DNA of 64,000 nucleotides from Bacillus sp. REN10 (GCF_016820555.1 NZ_JADHDW010000001.1:558001-622000), one strand, 5' to 3'. Counted from the stretch's first letter, positions 18,307 through 27,582 are shown. The notes: generated by a model from the sequence alone, not told the origin. Translations and numbers: made by a program.

Positions 18307-21114
18307 GTGATGACATATCCACGTTTTGTCGTTACTGATTTGGAAACGACGGGTCATGCTGCCAAAGGCGGAGACCGAATGATTCAAGCTTCATTTGTGA
18401 TTATTGAAAACGAACAAATTATTGATCAATATACAACTTTTATTAATCCGGAACGTTCGATTCCGGTTTTTATTGAGGAATTAACAGGCATTAATGATGA
18501 AATGGTGAAGGATGCGCCTTTTTTTCATGAAGTGGCGCCGAAAGTGTTGCCTTTATTAAAGGATGCGGTATTCGTTGCCCATAATGTTCAATTCGATCTT
18601 CAGTTTTTACAGGCGGAGCTAGAGGAGGCAGGATATCGGCCTTTTTCGGGGCCTTCGATTGACACTGTTGAACTAGCCCGCGTTTTACTGCCGACATCTG
18701 ACAGCTATAAGCTTTTTGATTTGACGTCCAGTCTTGGCTTTGAACATGACCGGCCTCATCAAGCGGACAGTGATGCGTATGTGACGGCCCAATTGTTATT
18801 GATGATGATCGACAAGTTGAAAATGATGCCGCTAGTGACGTTAGAAAGTTTAGCGAAAATATCTACCCATTTAAAAAGTGATATTTACTTATTAATCCAG
18901 TCGGTGATTGCACAGAAACAGCTGCATATGGAGCAATTGCCTGAGCAGATTGAAGTGTATCGCGGATTGGGATTGCGCAAGAAAATGATTCAAAAAAGAT
19001 GGACGGATCAAACTTCGTTAACTTATCCAGCAAGTAAAGAAGAAAAAATTCAGCTATTGGCCCAACTGCCTCATTTCGAACGAAGAGACAGTCAAATGGA
19101 CATGATGGATCAAGTGTATCAGTCGATGCAACAATCCGTTCATTTAGCAATTGAAGCAGGGACGGGAACAGGAAAATCACTCGGTTATTTACTGCCAGCA
19201 GTATATCGGAGTAAACAAATAGGCGATCCGGTGATTGTGAGTACGCACACGATTGTTTTGCAGCAACAGCTATTAAATAAAGAAATTAAGCAGTTACGGA
19301 ATATGCTTCCCTTCCCATTGTCTGTTATGGTATTAAAGGGAAGAAGCCATTATTTAGACCTGTATAAGTTTTTTCAAAGTTTGCGAGACACAAAGGATAA
19401 TTACGATGTTGCTTTAGCGAAAATGCAAATATTGACTTGGCTATTAGAGACAGAAACCGGTGATGTCGATGAATTAAATTTATCATCTGGCGGCTCGCTC
19501 TTTTGGAATGAAGTCAAGCAAGATGGCGATTATATGAATAAAGGTCGAAAAGCATGGCTGGATAAAGACTTTTATTTATTTGCCAAAAAGCAAGCGAAGG
19601 AATCGGACCTTGTCATTACAAATCACTCCTTATTGGTGGCAGACTTAATGGCTGCATCGCCGTTATTGCCGCTATATACCAATGTAATTATTGATGAAGC
19701 ACATCATTTCGAACAGGCAGCAAGAGATCGAATGGGTCTTTCGATCGATTTGTCTAATTTCAAATATTTAACCGCTAAATTAGCATGTGACCAAGCAGAA
19801 GGCTTATTTATCCAATGTGAACAACTGCATGAGAAATTCGAAGAAAATGAACAAGAGAATAAGCGGGAAGTGATTGAACGTACATTTAATGAACTGCTGT
19901 TTGAAGGAGAGGAATGGTTTAAAGTTCTTCAAACATTCTTTGAACAGCATACGAAAAAATGGTCAGGAAACGGCCATCGCCGACAGCTGCGCTTGACGGA
20001 ACATGTTCGCCAGTTAAAAATATGGGAAGCGGTAGAATACGGAGCAGAACGGCTATATGAGAGAATGGAAGCGCTCAGTCGCCTATTGCAGCAACGAGTG
20101 GCTCAAATAAAGCCATACCGAGAGCAAATGGCGGCCAAGGAGCAACTGAAGATCGATGACTTGCAAGCGCTGATGGCTCAATGGGAATCTTTTTTATTTA
20201 GTATTGAACGGATCATTTTCCGCCCGGAGCAGGATGAAGTCATTTGGATGGAAGGAGATAGTCGCTCTTTTGCCAATACTTTTGTGATGAGGGCTCATCC
20301 TGTTTCAAGTGCAGAGTTGATTAAAGAAAAGCTATTAAATCAAAAGCAAGTAGTGTTTACTTCAGCGACATTAACGGTGAATCGCTCGTTTCGCTTTTTT
20401 GCTGAAGAAGTTGGTTTAACTTCGCAAACGTATCAACAAGTGATGCTTCCTTCTCCTTTTGATTATAAAGAAAACTGCCGAATGATCATTCCTAATGATG
20501 TGCCAGAGATTAACGAAGTAAAGACGGAGGAGTATATCGAAGCGTTAGCCAATCACTTAATGGCAGTAGCTGAGGCAGCGAAAGGACGGATGCTTGTGTT
20601 GTTTACGTCCTATGATATGATGAAGAAAACGCATGACTTAATGAAAGATAGCGGTCTGTTAGATGATTATGTCCTGCTAGCTCAAGGAATTACAAATGGG
20701 AGCCGCGCTCGCTTGACTCGCAATTTTCAAAAGTTTGATAAGGCTATTTTGTTTGGAACGAACAGCTTTTGGGAAGGGATTGACATACCAGGAGAGGATC
20801 TTTCTTGTTTAGTCATCGTTCGACTGCCGTTTTCTGCACCAGACGAACCTTTTACGCAGGCGAAAAATGAGCAGTATGCGAAAGAGGGAAAGAATGCGTT
20901 TTCAGCGTATTCTTTGCCACAAGCGGTTCTGCGCTTTAAGCAAGGGTTTGGGCGCTTAATTAGAAGCAATCGAGACAGGGGCATTATTATCGTCTTTGAT
21001 CGTCGTATTCAAACGAGTATATACGGCAAAACTTTTTTAGCGTCTATTCCTCCAGTGACCGTGCAAGAAGCTTCACTAAGCGAGACAGTTTCTGTCATTG
21101 AAAACTGGCTGTGA
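18307..21114 (+). CDS. dinG: ATP-dependent helicase DinG with N-terminal exonuclease domain
   Basis: A 935-residue Firmicute-type DinG. Residues 1-180 are a DnaQ-like DEDD exonuclease (VTDLETTGHA, AHNVQFDLQFL, HQADSDAYVTA). The rest is an XPD-like superfamily 2 helicase with Walker A EAGTGTGKSLGY, DEAH box IIDEAHHFEQ, and motif VI RFKQGFGRLIRS. The four cysteines of the Fe-S domain in proteobacterial DinG are absent, as in other Firmicutes. Likely role is in repair or replication of structured nucleic acids. GTG 18307 or ATG 18310 could start it; both are in range of AAGGGTG. Confidence 0.93.
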   Translation: MMTYPRFVVTDLETTGHAAKGGDRMIQASFVIIENEQIIDQYTTFINPERSIPVFIEELTGINDEMVKDAPFFHEVAPKVLPLLKDAVFVAHNVQFDLQFLQAELEEAGYRPFSGPSIDTVELARVLLPTSDSYKLFDLTSSLGFEHDRPHQADSDAYVTAQLLLMMIDKLKMMPLVTLESLAKISTHLKSDIYLLIQSVIAQKQLHMEQLPEQIEVYRGLGLRKKMIQKRWTDQTSLTYPASKEEKIQLLAQLPHFERRDSQMDMMDQVYQSMQQSVHLAIEAGTGTGKSLGYLLPAVYRSKQIGDPVIVSTHTIVLQQQLLNKEIKQLRNMLPFPLSVMVLKGRSHYLDLYKFFQSLRDTKDNYDVALAKMQILTWLLETETGDVDELNLSSGGSLFWNEVKQDGDYMNKGRKAWLDKDFYLFAKKQAKESDLVITNHSLLVADLMAASPLLPLYTNVIIDEAHHFEQAARDRMGLSIDLSNFKYLTAKLACDQAEGLFIQCEQLHEKFEENEQENKREVIERTFNELLFEGEEWFKVLQTFFEQHTKKWSGNGHRRQLRLTEHVRQLKIWEAVEYGAERLYERMEALSRLLQQRVAQIKPYREQMAAKEQLKIDDLQALMAQWESFLFSIERIIFRPEQDEVIWMEGDSRSFANTFVMRAHPVSSAELIKEKLLNQKQVVFTSATLTVNRSFRFFAEEVGLTSQTYQQVMLPSPFDYKENCRMIIPNDVPEINEVKTEEYIEALANHLMAVAEAAKGRMLVLFTSYDMMKKTHDLMKDSGLLDDYVLLAQGITNGSRARLTRNFQKFDKAILFGTNSFWEGIDIPGEDLSCLVIVRLPFSAPDEPFTQAKNEQYAKEGKNAFSAYSLPQAVLRFKQGFGRLIRSNRDRGIIIVFDRRIQTSIYGKTFLASIPPVTVQEASLSETVSVIENWL

Positions 21115-21173
21115 CAGCTGATTAATTTTAAGGCGAATAACATACTCTAACGGTAAAGAAGGGAGAAGCCAAA

Positions 21174-21932
21174 ATGAGAATGTTATTCGCTGTTTGTTTG
21201 TCGCTTTCCATTGCTTGCAGCAGTTCTAATGTTCAAGCAGAAACGATTGATTTGAACTTAAAGGAAGATGAATTGGCGATCACTTTTTTGCCGTTGCCAG
21301 ACGGGGAAGCCGCTTTTTTGCACACGGCAGATGGACATCATTATTTAATAAATACAGGTACGAGAAAGAGCCGTCCGCTTATTCTTTCGTATATGAAAAA
21401 GTTTGGAATTGATCAGCTTTCAGGAGTCATCATTACTGAAAAACAAGAAGAAGTTGATTCATTTATTGTCCGTTTAAAAAGCGGTTATGATTTGCGGCAT
21501 GTTTACGGAGAGTACATGCGCGTGGGTGAGGTAAGACAGTTGCAGCCGGGATTAGAACTGAAAATTTTGTATAATGGCAGTGGACAAAAAGAAGGCATCG
21601 ATTTTTCCCTCAAGCACTTTCATTCGCAATTTTTATGGATGTCATCAGCCTCCAAGCAAGCAGAGAAAAGTTTGTTAAAAGAAGAGTTAAAAGATATTAA
21701 TATTGTTAAGATACCAAACTTTGCTCAAAATGATAGTATGTCCTATCGTTTACTAAAACATATCGATCCTCAAACCGCGCTTATTTTTACGAAAAAAGAA
21801 AGTCTCCCAGCATCGGAATTAATGGAAATGCTTCATCAGATGTGGATTGATGTATATTACACAAAGCAGCACGGGCTTGTGATGATCAAGTTTAACAAAA
21901 TTGGCTATGAAGTATTTACAATTACTGATTGA
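21174..21932 (+). CDS. Exported protein with degenerate metallo-beta-lactamase-like fold
   Basis: A 252-residue protein with an N-terminal signal (ending near NVQA-ET, residues ~20-24; a SIAC sequence at 12-15 is only a poor lipobox). The body follows the pattern of the ComEC-type beta-lactamase domain: HTADGHHYLINTGT resembles its strand-loop start and YMKKFGIDQLSGVIIT the following helix-strand. The HxHxDH metal motif that should come next is missing (TEKQEEVDS stands there), so it is probably not a hydrolase. It sits between dinG and ypmA, where B. subtilis has no such gene. Confidence 0.6.
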   Translation: MRMLFAVCLSLSIACSSSNVQAETIDLNLKEDELAITFLPLPDGEAAFLHTADGHHYLINTGTRKSRPLILSYMKKFGIDQLSGVIITEKQEEVDSFIVRLKSGYDLRHVYGEYMRVGEVRQLQPGLELKILYNGSGQKEGIDFSLKHFHSQFLWMSSASKQAEKSLLKEELKDINIVKIPNFAQNDSMSYRLLKHIDPQTALIFTKKESLPASELMEMLHQMWIDVYYTKQHGLVMIKFNKIGYEVFTITD

Positions 21933-22014
21933 AAGAATTCGCATTTTTCAACAAATTAATTGATGCGAATGTCGGATTTCTTGGTATAATAAGTGAGAAT
22001 AGGAGGAGTAATAA

Positions 22015-22185
22015 ATGGAAAGTAAGATCGAAGTATTATCTACCGTTACGGTTGACAACCATGCTGATTTGTATAAAATCGTCGATGCGTTAAACCGCAC
22101 ATTAAAACGGGAAAATTTAATGTTTGGACTGGCATTAGATCAAGAGGATCAAAATAAAGCCGTCTTTACGATTTATCGTACATAG
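22015..22185 (+). CDS. ypmA: Small DUF4264 protein YpmA
   Basis: A 56-residue protein preceded by AGGAGG and ending eight bases before ypmB. It begins MESKIEVLSTVTV and ends AVFTIYRT, without membrane segments or cysteines. Position between dinG and ypmB, size and sequence style match YpmA of B. subtilis. A good -10-like TATAAT at 21985-21990 lies shortly upstream. Nothing about its activity can be read from the sequence. Confidence 0.85.
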   Translation: MESKIEVLSTVTVDNHADLYKIVDALNRTLKRENLMFGLALDQEDQNKAVFTIYRT

Positions 22186-22193
22186 GGCAGAAG

Positions 22194-22679
22194 ATGAAGA
22201 AAAAATGGATATGGCTAGCAGTCACAGCAATCCCACTCCTGCTTATTTGTACATTATTGCTAAGTGTGTATAATCATGCACAAAAGCCGCATGAAAAAGC
22301 GAAAGAGTATGCTGTCTCGGTGGCTAAGCAAGAAAGCGCCATTACCTCTGTCGTAGATTTTAATATATATAATAGTAAAGAGACCTATTATGCGGTCATA
22401 GGGAAGACCGATAAGAACAAACAGCTCGCTGTATTTGTACCAAAAGAAACAAAGAAACAGCCGGTTACTAAAGATATTACAAAGGGAATTTCAAAAGAAG
22501 AGGCAGTGAAAAAGCTCGAAAATGACCCATTAGTCAAGAAGTTGCTTTCTGCGCGACTGGGTATTGAGAAGCCCGGCCCAGTATGGGAACTCGTGTTTTT
22601 GGATAAAAATGATCAGGTCAACTATTATTATCTTCGAGCGGACAACGGAGAATGGTGGAAGAAAATTAAACATATTTAA
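22194..22679 (+). CDS. ypmB: Membrane-anchored YpmB (DUF5590/PepSY-like)
   Basis: A 161-residue protein with one N-terminal membrane helix (WLAVTAIPLLLICTLLLSVY, residues ~6-25) and an extracytoplasmic alpha/beta body. The body contains the region KGISKEEAVKKLENDPLVKKL and ends VNYYYLRADNGEWWK, which fits the YpmB family with a PepSY-like fold. It lies eight bases after ypmA and 17 before aspB, implying cotranscription. The role is unknown; an envelope-associated function is inferred from topology only. Confidence 0.83.
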   Translation: MKKKWIWLAVTAIPLLLICTLLLSVYNHAQKPHEKAKEYAVSVAKQESAITSVVDFNIYNSKETYYAVIGKTDKNKQLAVFVPKETKKQPVTKDITKGISKEEAVKKLENDPLVKKLLSARLGIEKPGPVWELVFLDKNDQVNYYYLRADNGEWWKKIKHI

Positions 22680-22696
22680 GAGTGGAGGAATTATTG

Positions 22697-23884
22697 ATGG
22701 ACATCGAATTAGCACAAAGAGTGAAGGCGCTAACTCCTTCAACGACTTTAGCAATTACAGCGAAAGCAAAAGAAATGAAAGCACAAGGCATTGATGTCAT
22801 TGGCCTTGGTGCTGGAGAACCAGATTTTAATACACCAGAACATATTATTGAAGCGGCTTATGAGTCCATGAAAAAAGGACAAACAAAATATACGCCAGCT
22901 GGCGGACTACCTGAATTAAAAGATGCCATTATCGCTAAATTTCAAAAGGATCAAGGAATTACATATAAGCGCAGTGAAATTATCGTTACAATCGGAGCAA
23001 AGCATGCTTTATATACATTATTCCAAGTCATTTTGGATAAAGATGATGAAGTGATCATTCCAACTCCTTACTGGGTGAGCTATCCAGAACAAGTGAAACT
23101 AGCAGACGGAAAGCCTGTTTATATCGAAGGCAAGGAAGAAAACCAATTCAAAATTTCACCGGAGCAGCTTGAAGCAGCGATCACTGAGAAAACAAAAGCA
23201 GTGATCATTAACTCACCAAGCAACCCAACAGGTATGCTGTACACAGCTGAAGAGTTACAAGCATTAGGAAAAGTAGCTCTTCGCAAAAACATCTGGATCA
23301 TTTCAGATGAAATTTATGAAAAGCTTGTATACGGGGACAACAAGCATGTATCCATTGCGGAGCTTTCCCCTGAATTAAAAGAGCAAACAATCATTATTAA
23401 CGGAGTGTCCAAATCTCATTCCATGACTGGCTGGCGTATTGGTTACGCGGCTGGAAATGAGCAAGTAATTAAGGCGATGACGGACTTAGCGAGTCATTCT
23501 ACTTCTAACCCGACAGCACCTTCTCAATATGGCTCCATCGCGGCATATGAAGGAACGCAAGAACCGGTAGAAGAAATGAAGAAGGCTTTTGAAGAGCGTT
23601 TAAATGTGATTCATGCGAAATTAAATGAAATTCCTGGTTTTTCTTGCTTAAAACCGCAAGGAGCGTTCTACTTGTTCCCGAACGTGAAGGAAGCAGCGAA
23701 ATTAACAGGTTTTGCCGATGTTGATGCATTTGTAGCGGCTTTACTTGAAGAAGCGAAAGTGGCTGTCATTCCGGGAAGTGGCTTTGGTTCGCCTGATAAC
23801 ATTCGCTTATCTTATGCGACTTCTTTAGAAGCATTAGAAGCAGCCGTTGAACGTATGGCAACTTACGTAAAAGAACATATGTAA
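22697..23884 (+). CDS. aspB: Pyridoxal-phosphate aspartate aminotransferase
   Basis: Class I aminotransferase interconverting aspartate + 2-oxoglutarate with oxaloacetate + glutamate. Fold-type I signatures are all present: GAGEPDFNTPEHI at the N-terminus, NSPSNPTG, SDEIYEKLVY, and NGVSKSHSMTGWRIGY, whose Lys binds PLP. ATG 22697 yields 395 residues with an eight-base gap to GTGGAGG; the in-frame GTG at 22682 is inside that ribosome site. Position before asnS links aspartate formation and its use, as in B. subtilis. Confidence 0.95.
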   Translation: MDIELAQRVKALTPSTTLAITAKAKEMKAQGIDVIGLGAGEPDFNTPEHIIEAAYESMKKGQTKYTPAGGLPELKDAIIAKFQKDQGITYKRSEIIVTIGAKHALYTLFQVILDKDDEVIIPTPYWVSYPEQVKLADGKPVYIEGKEENQFKISPEQLEAAITEKTKAVIINSPSNPTGMLYTAEELQALGKVALRKNIWIISDEIYEKLVYGDNKHVSIAELSPELKEQTIIINGVSKSHSMTGWRIGYAAGNEQVIKAMTDLASHSTSNPTAPSQYGSIAAYEGTQEPVEEMKKAFEERLNVIHAKLNEIPGFSCLKPQGAFYLFPNVKEAAKLTGFADVDAFVAALLEEAKVAVIPGSGFGSPDNIRLSYATSLEALEAAVERMATYVKEHM

Positions 23885-23893
23885 TTTCTTTTT

Positions 23894-23921
23894 AACACCT
23901 TGACGATCGTCAAGGTGTTTT
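23894..23921 (+). terminator. Terminator of aspB
   Basis: A near-perfect palindrome AACACCTTGACGATCGTCAAGGTGTT followed by a short T run. Confidence 0.85.
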
Positions 23922-23937
23922 GTACTATGTTCCTTTC

Positions 23938-23967
23938 TTGCACTTATTTGCAAAAGACAGGTATAAT
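23938..23967 (+). promoter_or_regulatory. Sigma-A promoter of asnS
   Basis: TTGCAC and TATAAT with an 18-nt gap, about 40 nt before the asnS ribosome site. The short leader leaves no room for a T-box. Confidence 0.7.
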
Positions 23968-24009
23968 ATTAGACGATTAATAGAGGAAAGTTGTTGGAGG
24001 GAATCTCAT

Positions 24010-25302
24010 ATGAAAATAACAATTGCAGAAGTGGGCAAATTTGTTGGTCAAGAAGTAACGATTGGTGCTTGGTTAGCAAATAAACGTTCAAGTGGAAAAA
24101 TTGCTTTTTTACAGCTTCGTGATGGAACGGGCTTTATTCAAGGAGTCGTTGTGAAAAGTGAAGTAGGGGAAGAATTGTTTCAACGGGCGAAATCATTGAC
24201 ACAAGAGTCTTCTATATATGTCACGGGGATGGTGCAGGAAGATGACCGCTCACCTTTTGGCTATGAGCTAACCGTCACTGGGCTCAAAGTGATTGCAGAA
24301 GCAGTGGATTATCCGATTACACCGAAAGAACACGGAACAGAGTTTTTAATGGATCACCGCCATTTATGGTTACGTTCTCGCCGTCAGCATGCGGTCATGA
24401 AAATCCGCAATGAAATTATTCGTGCCACATATGAGTTTTTTAATGAGAATGGCTTTACAAAAGTGGACCCTCCAATCTTAACAGGAAGTGCGCCAGAAGG
24501 AACGTCTGAACTATTCCATACACGTTACTTTGATGAGGATGCTTATTTATCTCAAAGCGGCCAGTTGTATATGGAAGCAGCAGCGATGGCACTTGGAAAG
24601 GTATTTTCTTTCGGTCCTACGTTCCGCGCGGAGAAGTCTAAAACACGCCGTCATTTAATTGAATTTTGGATGATTGAACCGGAAATGGCATTTTGTGAAT
24701 TTGAAGAGAACTTACAAGTTCAAGAGCAGTATGTGTCTCACATCGTGCAATCTGTGCTGAAAAATTGTCGTCTTGAACTAGATCGCCTTGGTCGGGATAC
24801 ATCGAAGCTCGAAAACATTCAAGCCCCATTCCCGCGTATCACTTACGATGAAGCGATCAAGTTCCTTCATGAAAAGGGTTTCACTGATATTCAATGGGGG
24901 GATGACTTTGGTGCCCCGCATGAAACCGCGATCGCTGAAAGCTATGATAAACCGGTCTTTATTACGCATTATCCTACGACATTAAAGCCGTTTTATATGC
25001 AGCCAGCGAAAGATCGCGAAGAAGTGGTATTATGTGCGGACTTAATTGCACCAGAAGGTTATGGAGAAATCATCGGCGGCTCGGAGCGTATTCATGATCT
25101 TGAACTGCTCAATGAAAGAATAAAAGAACATCAATTAGACCCAGAAGCATATAAATGGTATGCGGAACTTCGTCAATATGGTTCTGTCCCTCACTCTGGT
25201 TTCGGTCTTGGCTTAGAGCGTACCGTAGCCTGGATTAGCGGCGTGGAGCACGTGCGTGAAACAATCCCATTCCCGCGCTTACTAAATCGCCTATATCCTT
25301 AA
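24010..25302 (+). CDS. asnS: Asparagine-tRNA ligase
   Basis: Class IIb synthetase charging tRNA-Asn. The N-terminal OB fold (residues ~15-100) holds [21 protein letters not shown]. The catalytic core has motif 2 in [22 protein letters not shown]-type sequence (here around residue 205) and motif 3 [15 protein letters not shown] near the end. From ATG 24010, eight bases after TTGGAGGG, the product is 430 residues, as in B. subtilis; an upstream in-frame extension to 23920 includes the promoter and is not coding. It has its own promoter, although it follows aspB. Confidence 0.96.
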   Translation: MKITIAEVGKFVGQEVTIGAWLANKRSSGKIAFLQLRDGTGFIQGVVVKSEVGEELFQRAKSLTQESSIYVTGMVQEDDRSPFGYELTVTGLKVIAEAVDYPITPKEHGTEFLMDHRHLWLRSRRQHAVMKIRNEIIRATYEFFNENGFTKVDPPILTGSAPEGTSELFHTRYFDEDAYLSQSGQLYMEAAAMALGKVFSFGPTFRAEKSKTRRHLIEFWMIEPEMAFCEFEENLQVQEQYVSHIVQSVLKNCRLELDRLGRDTSKLENIQAPFPRITYDEAIKFLHEKGFTDIQWGDDFGAPHETAIAESYDKPVFITHYPTTLKPFYMQPAKDREEVVLCADLIAPEGYGEIIGGSERIHDLELLNERIKEHQLDPEAYKWYAELRQYGSVPHSGFGLGLERTVAWISGVEHVRETIPFPRLLNRLYP

Positions 25303-25305
25303 TAG

Positions 25306-25563
25306 AAAAGCGTAGCCGACTGATCAGACACGACAAGCAAATGTTCTGGCGCTAGAAAGACGACAGTCTTGTAAGCGACAGGTTATTTGCCTCGAGTGTC
25401 TAGGAGGCGGAGCTGGACAATAAAAAAGCGTAGCCGACTGATCAGACACGACAAGCAAATGTTCTGGCGCTAGAAAGACGACAGTCTTGTAAGCGACAGG
25501 TTATTTGCCTCGAGTGTCTAGGAGGCGGAGCTGGACAATAAAAAAGCGTAGTCGACTGATTAG
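25306..25563 (+). repeat. Tandem 118-bp palindromic intergenic repeat (two full copies plus a start of a third)
   Basis: Copies at 25306-25423 and 25424-25541 are identical; the third begins at 25542 and diverges after ~20 nt. Each unit is internally symmetrical: AGACACGACAAGCAAAT near the left pairs imperfectly with ATTTGCCTCGAGTGTCT near the right, and the centre has AAGAC/GTCTT. A transcript or single strand would fold into a long hairpin. Fragments of the same element lie inverted at 17966-18064. No open reading frame of note is inside, so it is non-autonomous. Confidence 0.88.
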
Positions 25564-25593
25564 GGGATCGTTTCATGATATGGATAGAAAATC

Positions 25594-25614
25594 ACCGCGC
25601 TGATGAAGCGCGGT
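25594..25614 (+). terminator. GC-rich hairpin upstream of dnaD
   Basis: Perfect arms ACCGCGCT/AGCGCGGT with a five-base loop, flanked by AGAAA and TTTCT which extend the stem. The T tail is short, so it may be a weak or bidirectional terminator for the asnS unit. Confidence 0.5.
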
Positions 25615-25647
25615 ATTTCTATGTTTGTAAATGTCAATTCTCATTTT

Positions 25648-25665
25648 TATCACGTTATCGTGATA
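25648..25665 (+). promoter_or_regulatory. Operator-like palindrome at the dnaD promoter
   Basis: TATCACG-TTAT-CGTGATA, seven-base perfect arms with a 4-nt spacer. Its last two bases run into a TATACT hexamer at 25664-25669 that could be the -10 of dnaD, 20 nt before the start codon. Confidence 0.45.
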
Positions 25666-25687
25666 TACTAGCTATGAGGTGTACACA

Positions 25688-26377
25688 ATGGAACAAAAAG
25701 AATTAGTAATGCAATGGATGGATGAAGGCATGATAAGTGTGCCTCAAGTGCTGCTCATGCATTATCGTAACTTAAATGTGTCTGAAATCGAACTGGTGTT
25801 GTTATTGCAAATTTTTGCTTTTAAGCAAAAAGGTCATCATTTTCCTACATTTGAAGAGTTAGCTAGTCAAATGACGATCTCTTCTAGCGAGTGTGCGGTT
25901 TTAATAAAAAAACTGATGCAGCATCAATTGATTACAATTGAACAAGGTAATTCGACGGGGTATGAGAGCTACTCGTTAAAGCCTTTATGGAAGAAGTTAG
26001 CTGAATCGATGTTGCAGCAGTCGAGACAATCAGCTTTACAGCAAACGATGAGCGATGAGCAAGACTTATACACGCTTTTTGAACAGGAGTTTGGTCGTCC
26101 TCTGTCGCCACTTGAATGTGAAACGCTAGCAATTTGGATTGATCAGGATCACCATGATCCAGTGATCATTAAAGCAGCTCTCCGAGAGGCAGTCATTTCT
26201 GGAAAGATGAACTTTCGTTATATTGACCGCATTTTATTTGAATGGAAAAAGCAAGGGATTGAAACGTTGGAACAAGCGAGAGATTATGGACAACGATTTC
26301 GAAAACAGCAGTCTTCTCCTGAACAAGTACAGCGCTCGAAAAAGGCTGTTCACTTTTATAACTGGCTAGAACAATAG
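25688..26377 (+). CDS. dnaD: Replication initiation/primosome protein DnaD
   Basis: DNA-remodelling protein that acts with DnaA and DnaB in loading the replicative helicase at oriC and at restart sites. The N-terminal ~120 residues form a winged helix (FPTFEELASQMTISSSECAVLIKKL); the C-terminal domain carries the signature NFRYIDRILFEWKKQGI, equivalent to the YxxxIxxxW motif. ATG 25688 follows GAGGTG and yields 229 residues. Order asnS-dnaD-nth is that of B. subtilis. Confidence 0.95.
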   Translation: MEQKELVMQWMDEGMISVPQVLLMHYRNLNVSEIELVLLLQIFAFKQKGHHFPTFEELASQMTISSSECAVLIKKLMQHQLITIEQGNSTGYESYSLKPLWKKLAESMLQQSRQSALQQTMSDEQDLYTLFEQEFGRPLSPLECETLAIWIDQDHHDPVIIKAALREAVISGKMNFRYIDRILFEWKKQGIETLEQARDYGQRFRKQQSSPEQVQRSKKAVHFYNWLEQ

Positions 26378-26394
26378 AAGGGAGGAGAATCATT

Positions 26395-27048
26395 TTGTTA
26401 AATAAACAGCAAATTCGTTATTGTCTAGACCAAATAGCCGAAATGTTTCCGGACGCACATTGTGAGTTGCGGCATGCTAATCCGTTTGAGTTAGTGATTG
26501 CTGTCGCTTTATCCGCCCAATGTACAGATGCTTTAGTGAACAAGGTGACGAAGGAATTATTTCAAAAATATAAAACGCCACAAGACTACTTGGCTGTTCC
26601 GTTAGAAGAGCTGCAACAGGATATTCGCTCGATTGGACTTTATCGTAACAAAGCAAAAAATATTCAAAAATTAAGTAAGATGCTGATTGAAGAAATGGAT
26701 GGAGAAGTGCCGCAAACACAAAGTGAATTAGTGAAACTTCCTGGTGTTGGTAGAAAAACAGCGAACGTTGTTGCATCTGTTGCTTTCGGTGTACCAGCCA
26801 TTGCGGTCGATACCCATGTAGAGCGAGTTAGTAAACGATTAGGTATTTGCCGCTGGAAGGATTCTGTTACAGAAGTAGAAGAAACATTAATGAAAAAAAT
26901 TCCGAAAGAAGAGTGGTCGGTGACGCATCATCGTCTCATTTTTTTCGGACGCTATCATTGCAAGGCACAATCTCCTAAATGTGAAGAATGTCCGTTACTG
27001 GATTTATGCCGTGAAGGAAAGAAACGGATGAAAAGGAAGGCTAGCTAA
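26395..27048 (+). CDS. nth: Endonuclease III (DNA glycosylase/AP lyase)
   Basis: Base-excision repair enzyme removing oxidised pyrimidines and cutting at abasic sites. The helix-hairpin-helix LPGVGRKTANVV carries the catalytic Lys, and VDTHVERVSKRLG the catalytic Asp. The C-terminal [4Fe-4S] motif C-x6-C-x2-C-x5-C is intact (starting CKAQSPKCEEC). The start is TTG at 26395, eight bases after GGGAGGA; 217 residues is the normal length. The stop overlaps the ypoC start by one base. Confidence 0.95.
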   Translation: MLNKQQIRYCLDQIAEMFPDAHCELRHANPFELVIAVALSAQCTDALVNKVTKELFQKYKTPQDYLAVPLEELQQDIRSIGLYRNKAKNIQKLSKMLIEEMDGEVPQTQSELVKLPGVGRKTANVVASVAFGVPAIAVDTHVERVSKRLGICRWKDSVTEVEETLMKKIPKEEWSVTHHRLIFFGRYHCKAQSPKCEECPLLDLCREGKKRMKRKAS

Positions 27049-27536
27049 TGAGCAAAGTGATTGTGCCAGCTAGCTTAAAGCATCCCTTGTTTTTTCCAGC
27101 GGAGACGGTCATCGTTCCTAGATCAGCTAGCTTAGAGACCCCTCCTTATTTTATATATGAACTTCAAGAAAATGAAGTTCCTTGGGAAAATCCTTCTCTT
27201 TATTTAAAAATGGTTGATGAGGCTTATCAATCCTTGCAGCCATTAATAGAGACGACATTTAAGGAGCAAGACCAAGCCGTACATTCCATGATGAAGGCAT
27301 CACTGGCCTTATTTTTCATGAGTTTATTTTGGAGTAATCATAAGCCAGTTGTCTTAAATGGCTGGGAAGAAAAGGTGGCTTTATTCAACATTAAGCCGTT
27401 GAATGTGGAGGAGAGGCTTTCGTTTATCCTTGCTCGTCCTTTTTCTTATCAAGCTTATCGACAAATAGAGGCTTTAATGATTGAACAACAAAAACAATTG
27501 GCTAAACATAATTTGAGAAGGAACCATAAAAAATAA
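27048..27536 (+). CDS. ypoC: YpoC family protein
   Basis: A 162-residue protein directly coupled to nth through a TAATG overlap, in the position of B. subtilis ypoC. It is helical and basic towards the C-terminus (EQQKQLAKHNLRRNHKK), with no signal peptide. The hydrophobic patch MMKASLALFFMSLFW suggests a buried helix rather than a clear membrane anchor. No known catalytic motif is visible, and the function is unknown. Confidence 0.82.
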   Translation: MSKVIVPASLKHPLFFPAETVIVPRSASLETPPYFIYELQENEVPWENPSLYLKMVDEAYQSLQPLIETTFKEQDQAVHSMMKASLALFFMSLFWSNHKPVVLNGWEEKVALFNIKPLNVEERLSFILARPFSYQAYRQIEALMIEQQKQLAKHNLRRNHKK

Positions 27537-27544
27537 GTTTACAA

Positions 27545-27580
27545 ACAAAAAAGGATGGTTAAATGACCATCCTTTTTTGT
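27545..27580. terminator. Bidirectional terminator between ypoC and ponA
   Basis: A perfect 15-bp stem ACAAAAAAGGATGGT with a six-base loop. Runs of A and T on both arms make it work for the converging genes on each strand. Confidence 0.93.
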
Positions 27581-27582
27581 GT

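Noticed and set aside
23920-24009. N-terminal extension of AsnRS by 30 residues
   Set aside because: The stretch contains the promoter TATAAT and the ribosome site; the ATG at 24010 gives the family length.
25303-25563. CRISPR array in the repeat region after asnS
   Set aside because: The two 118-bp units are identical throughout with no unique spacers, and no cas genes are near.
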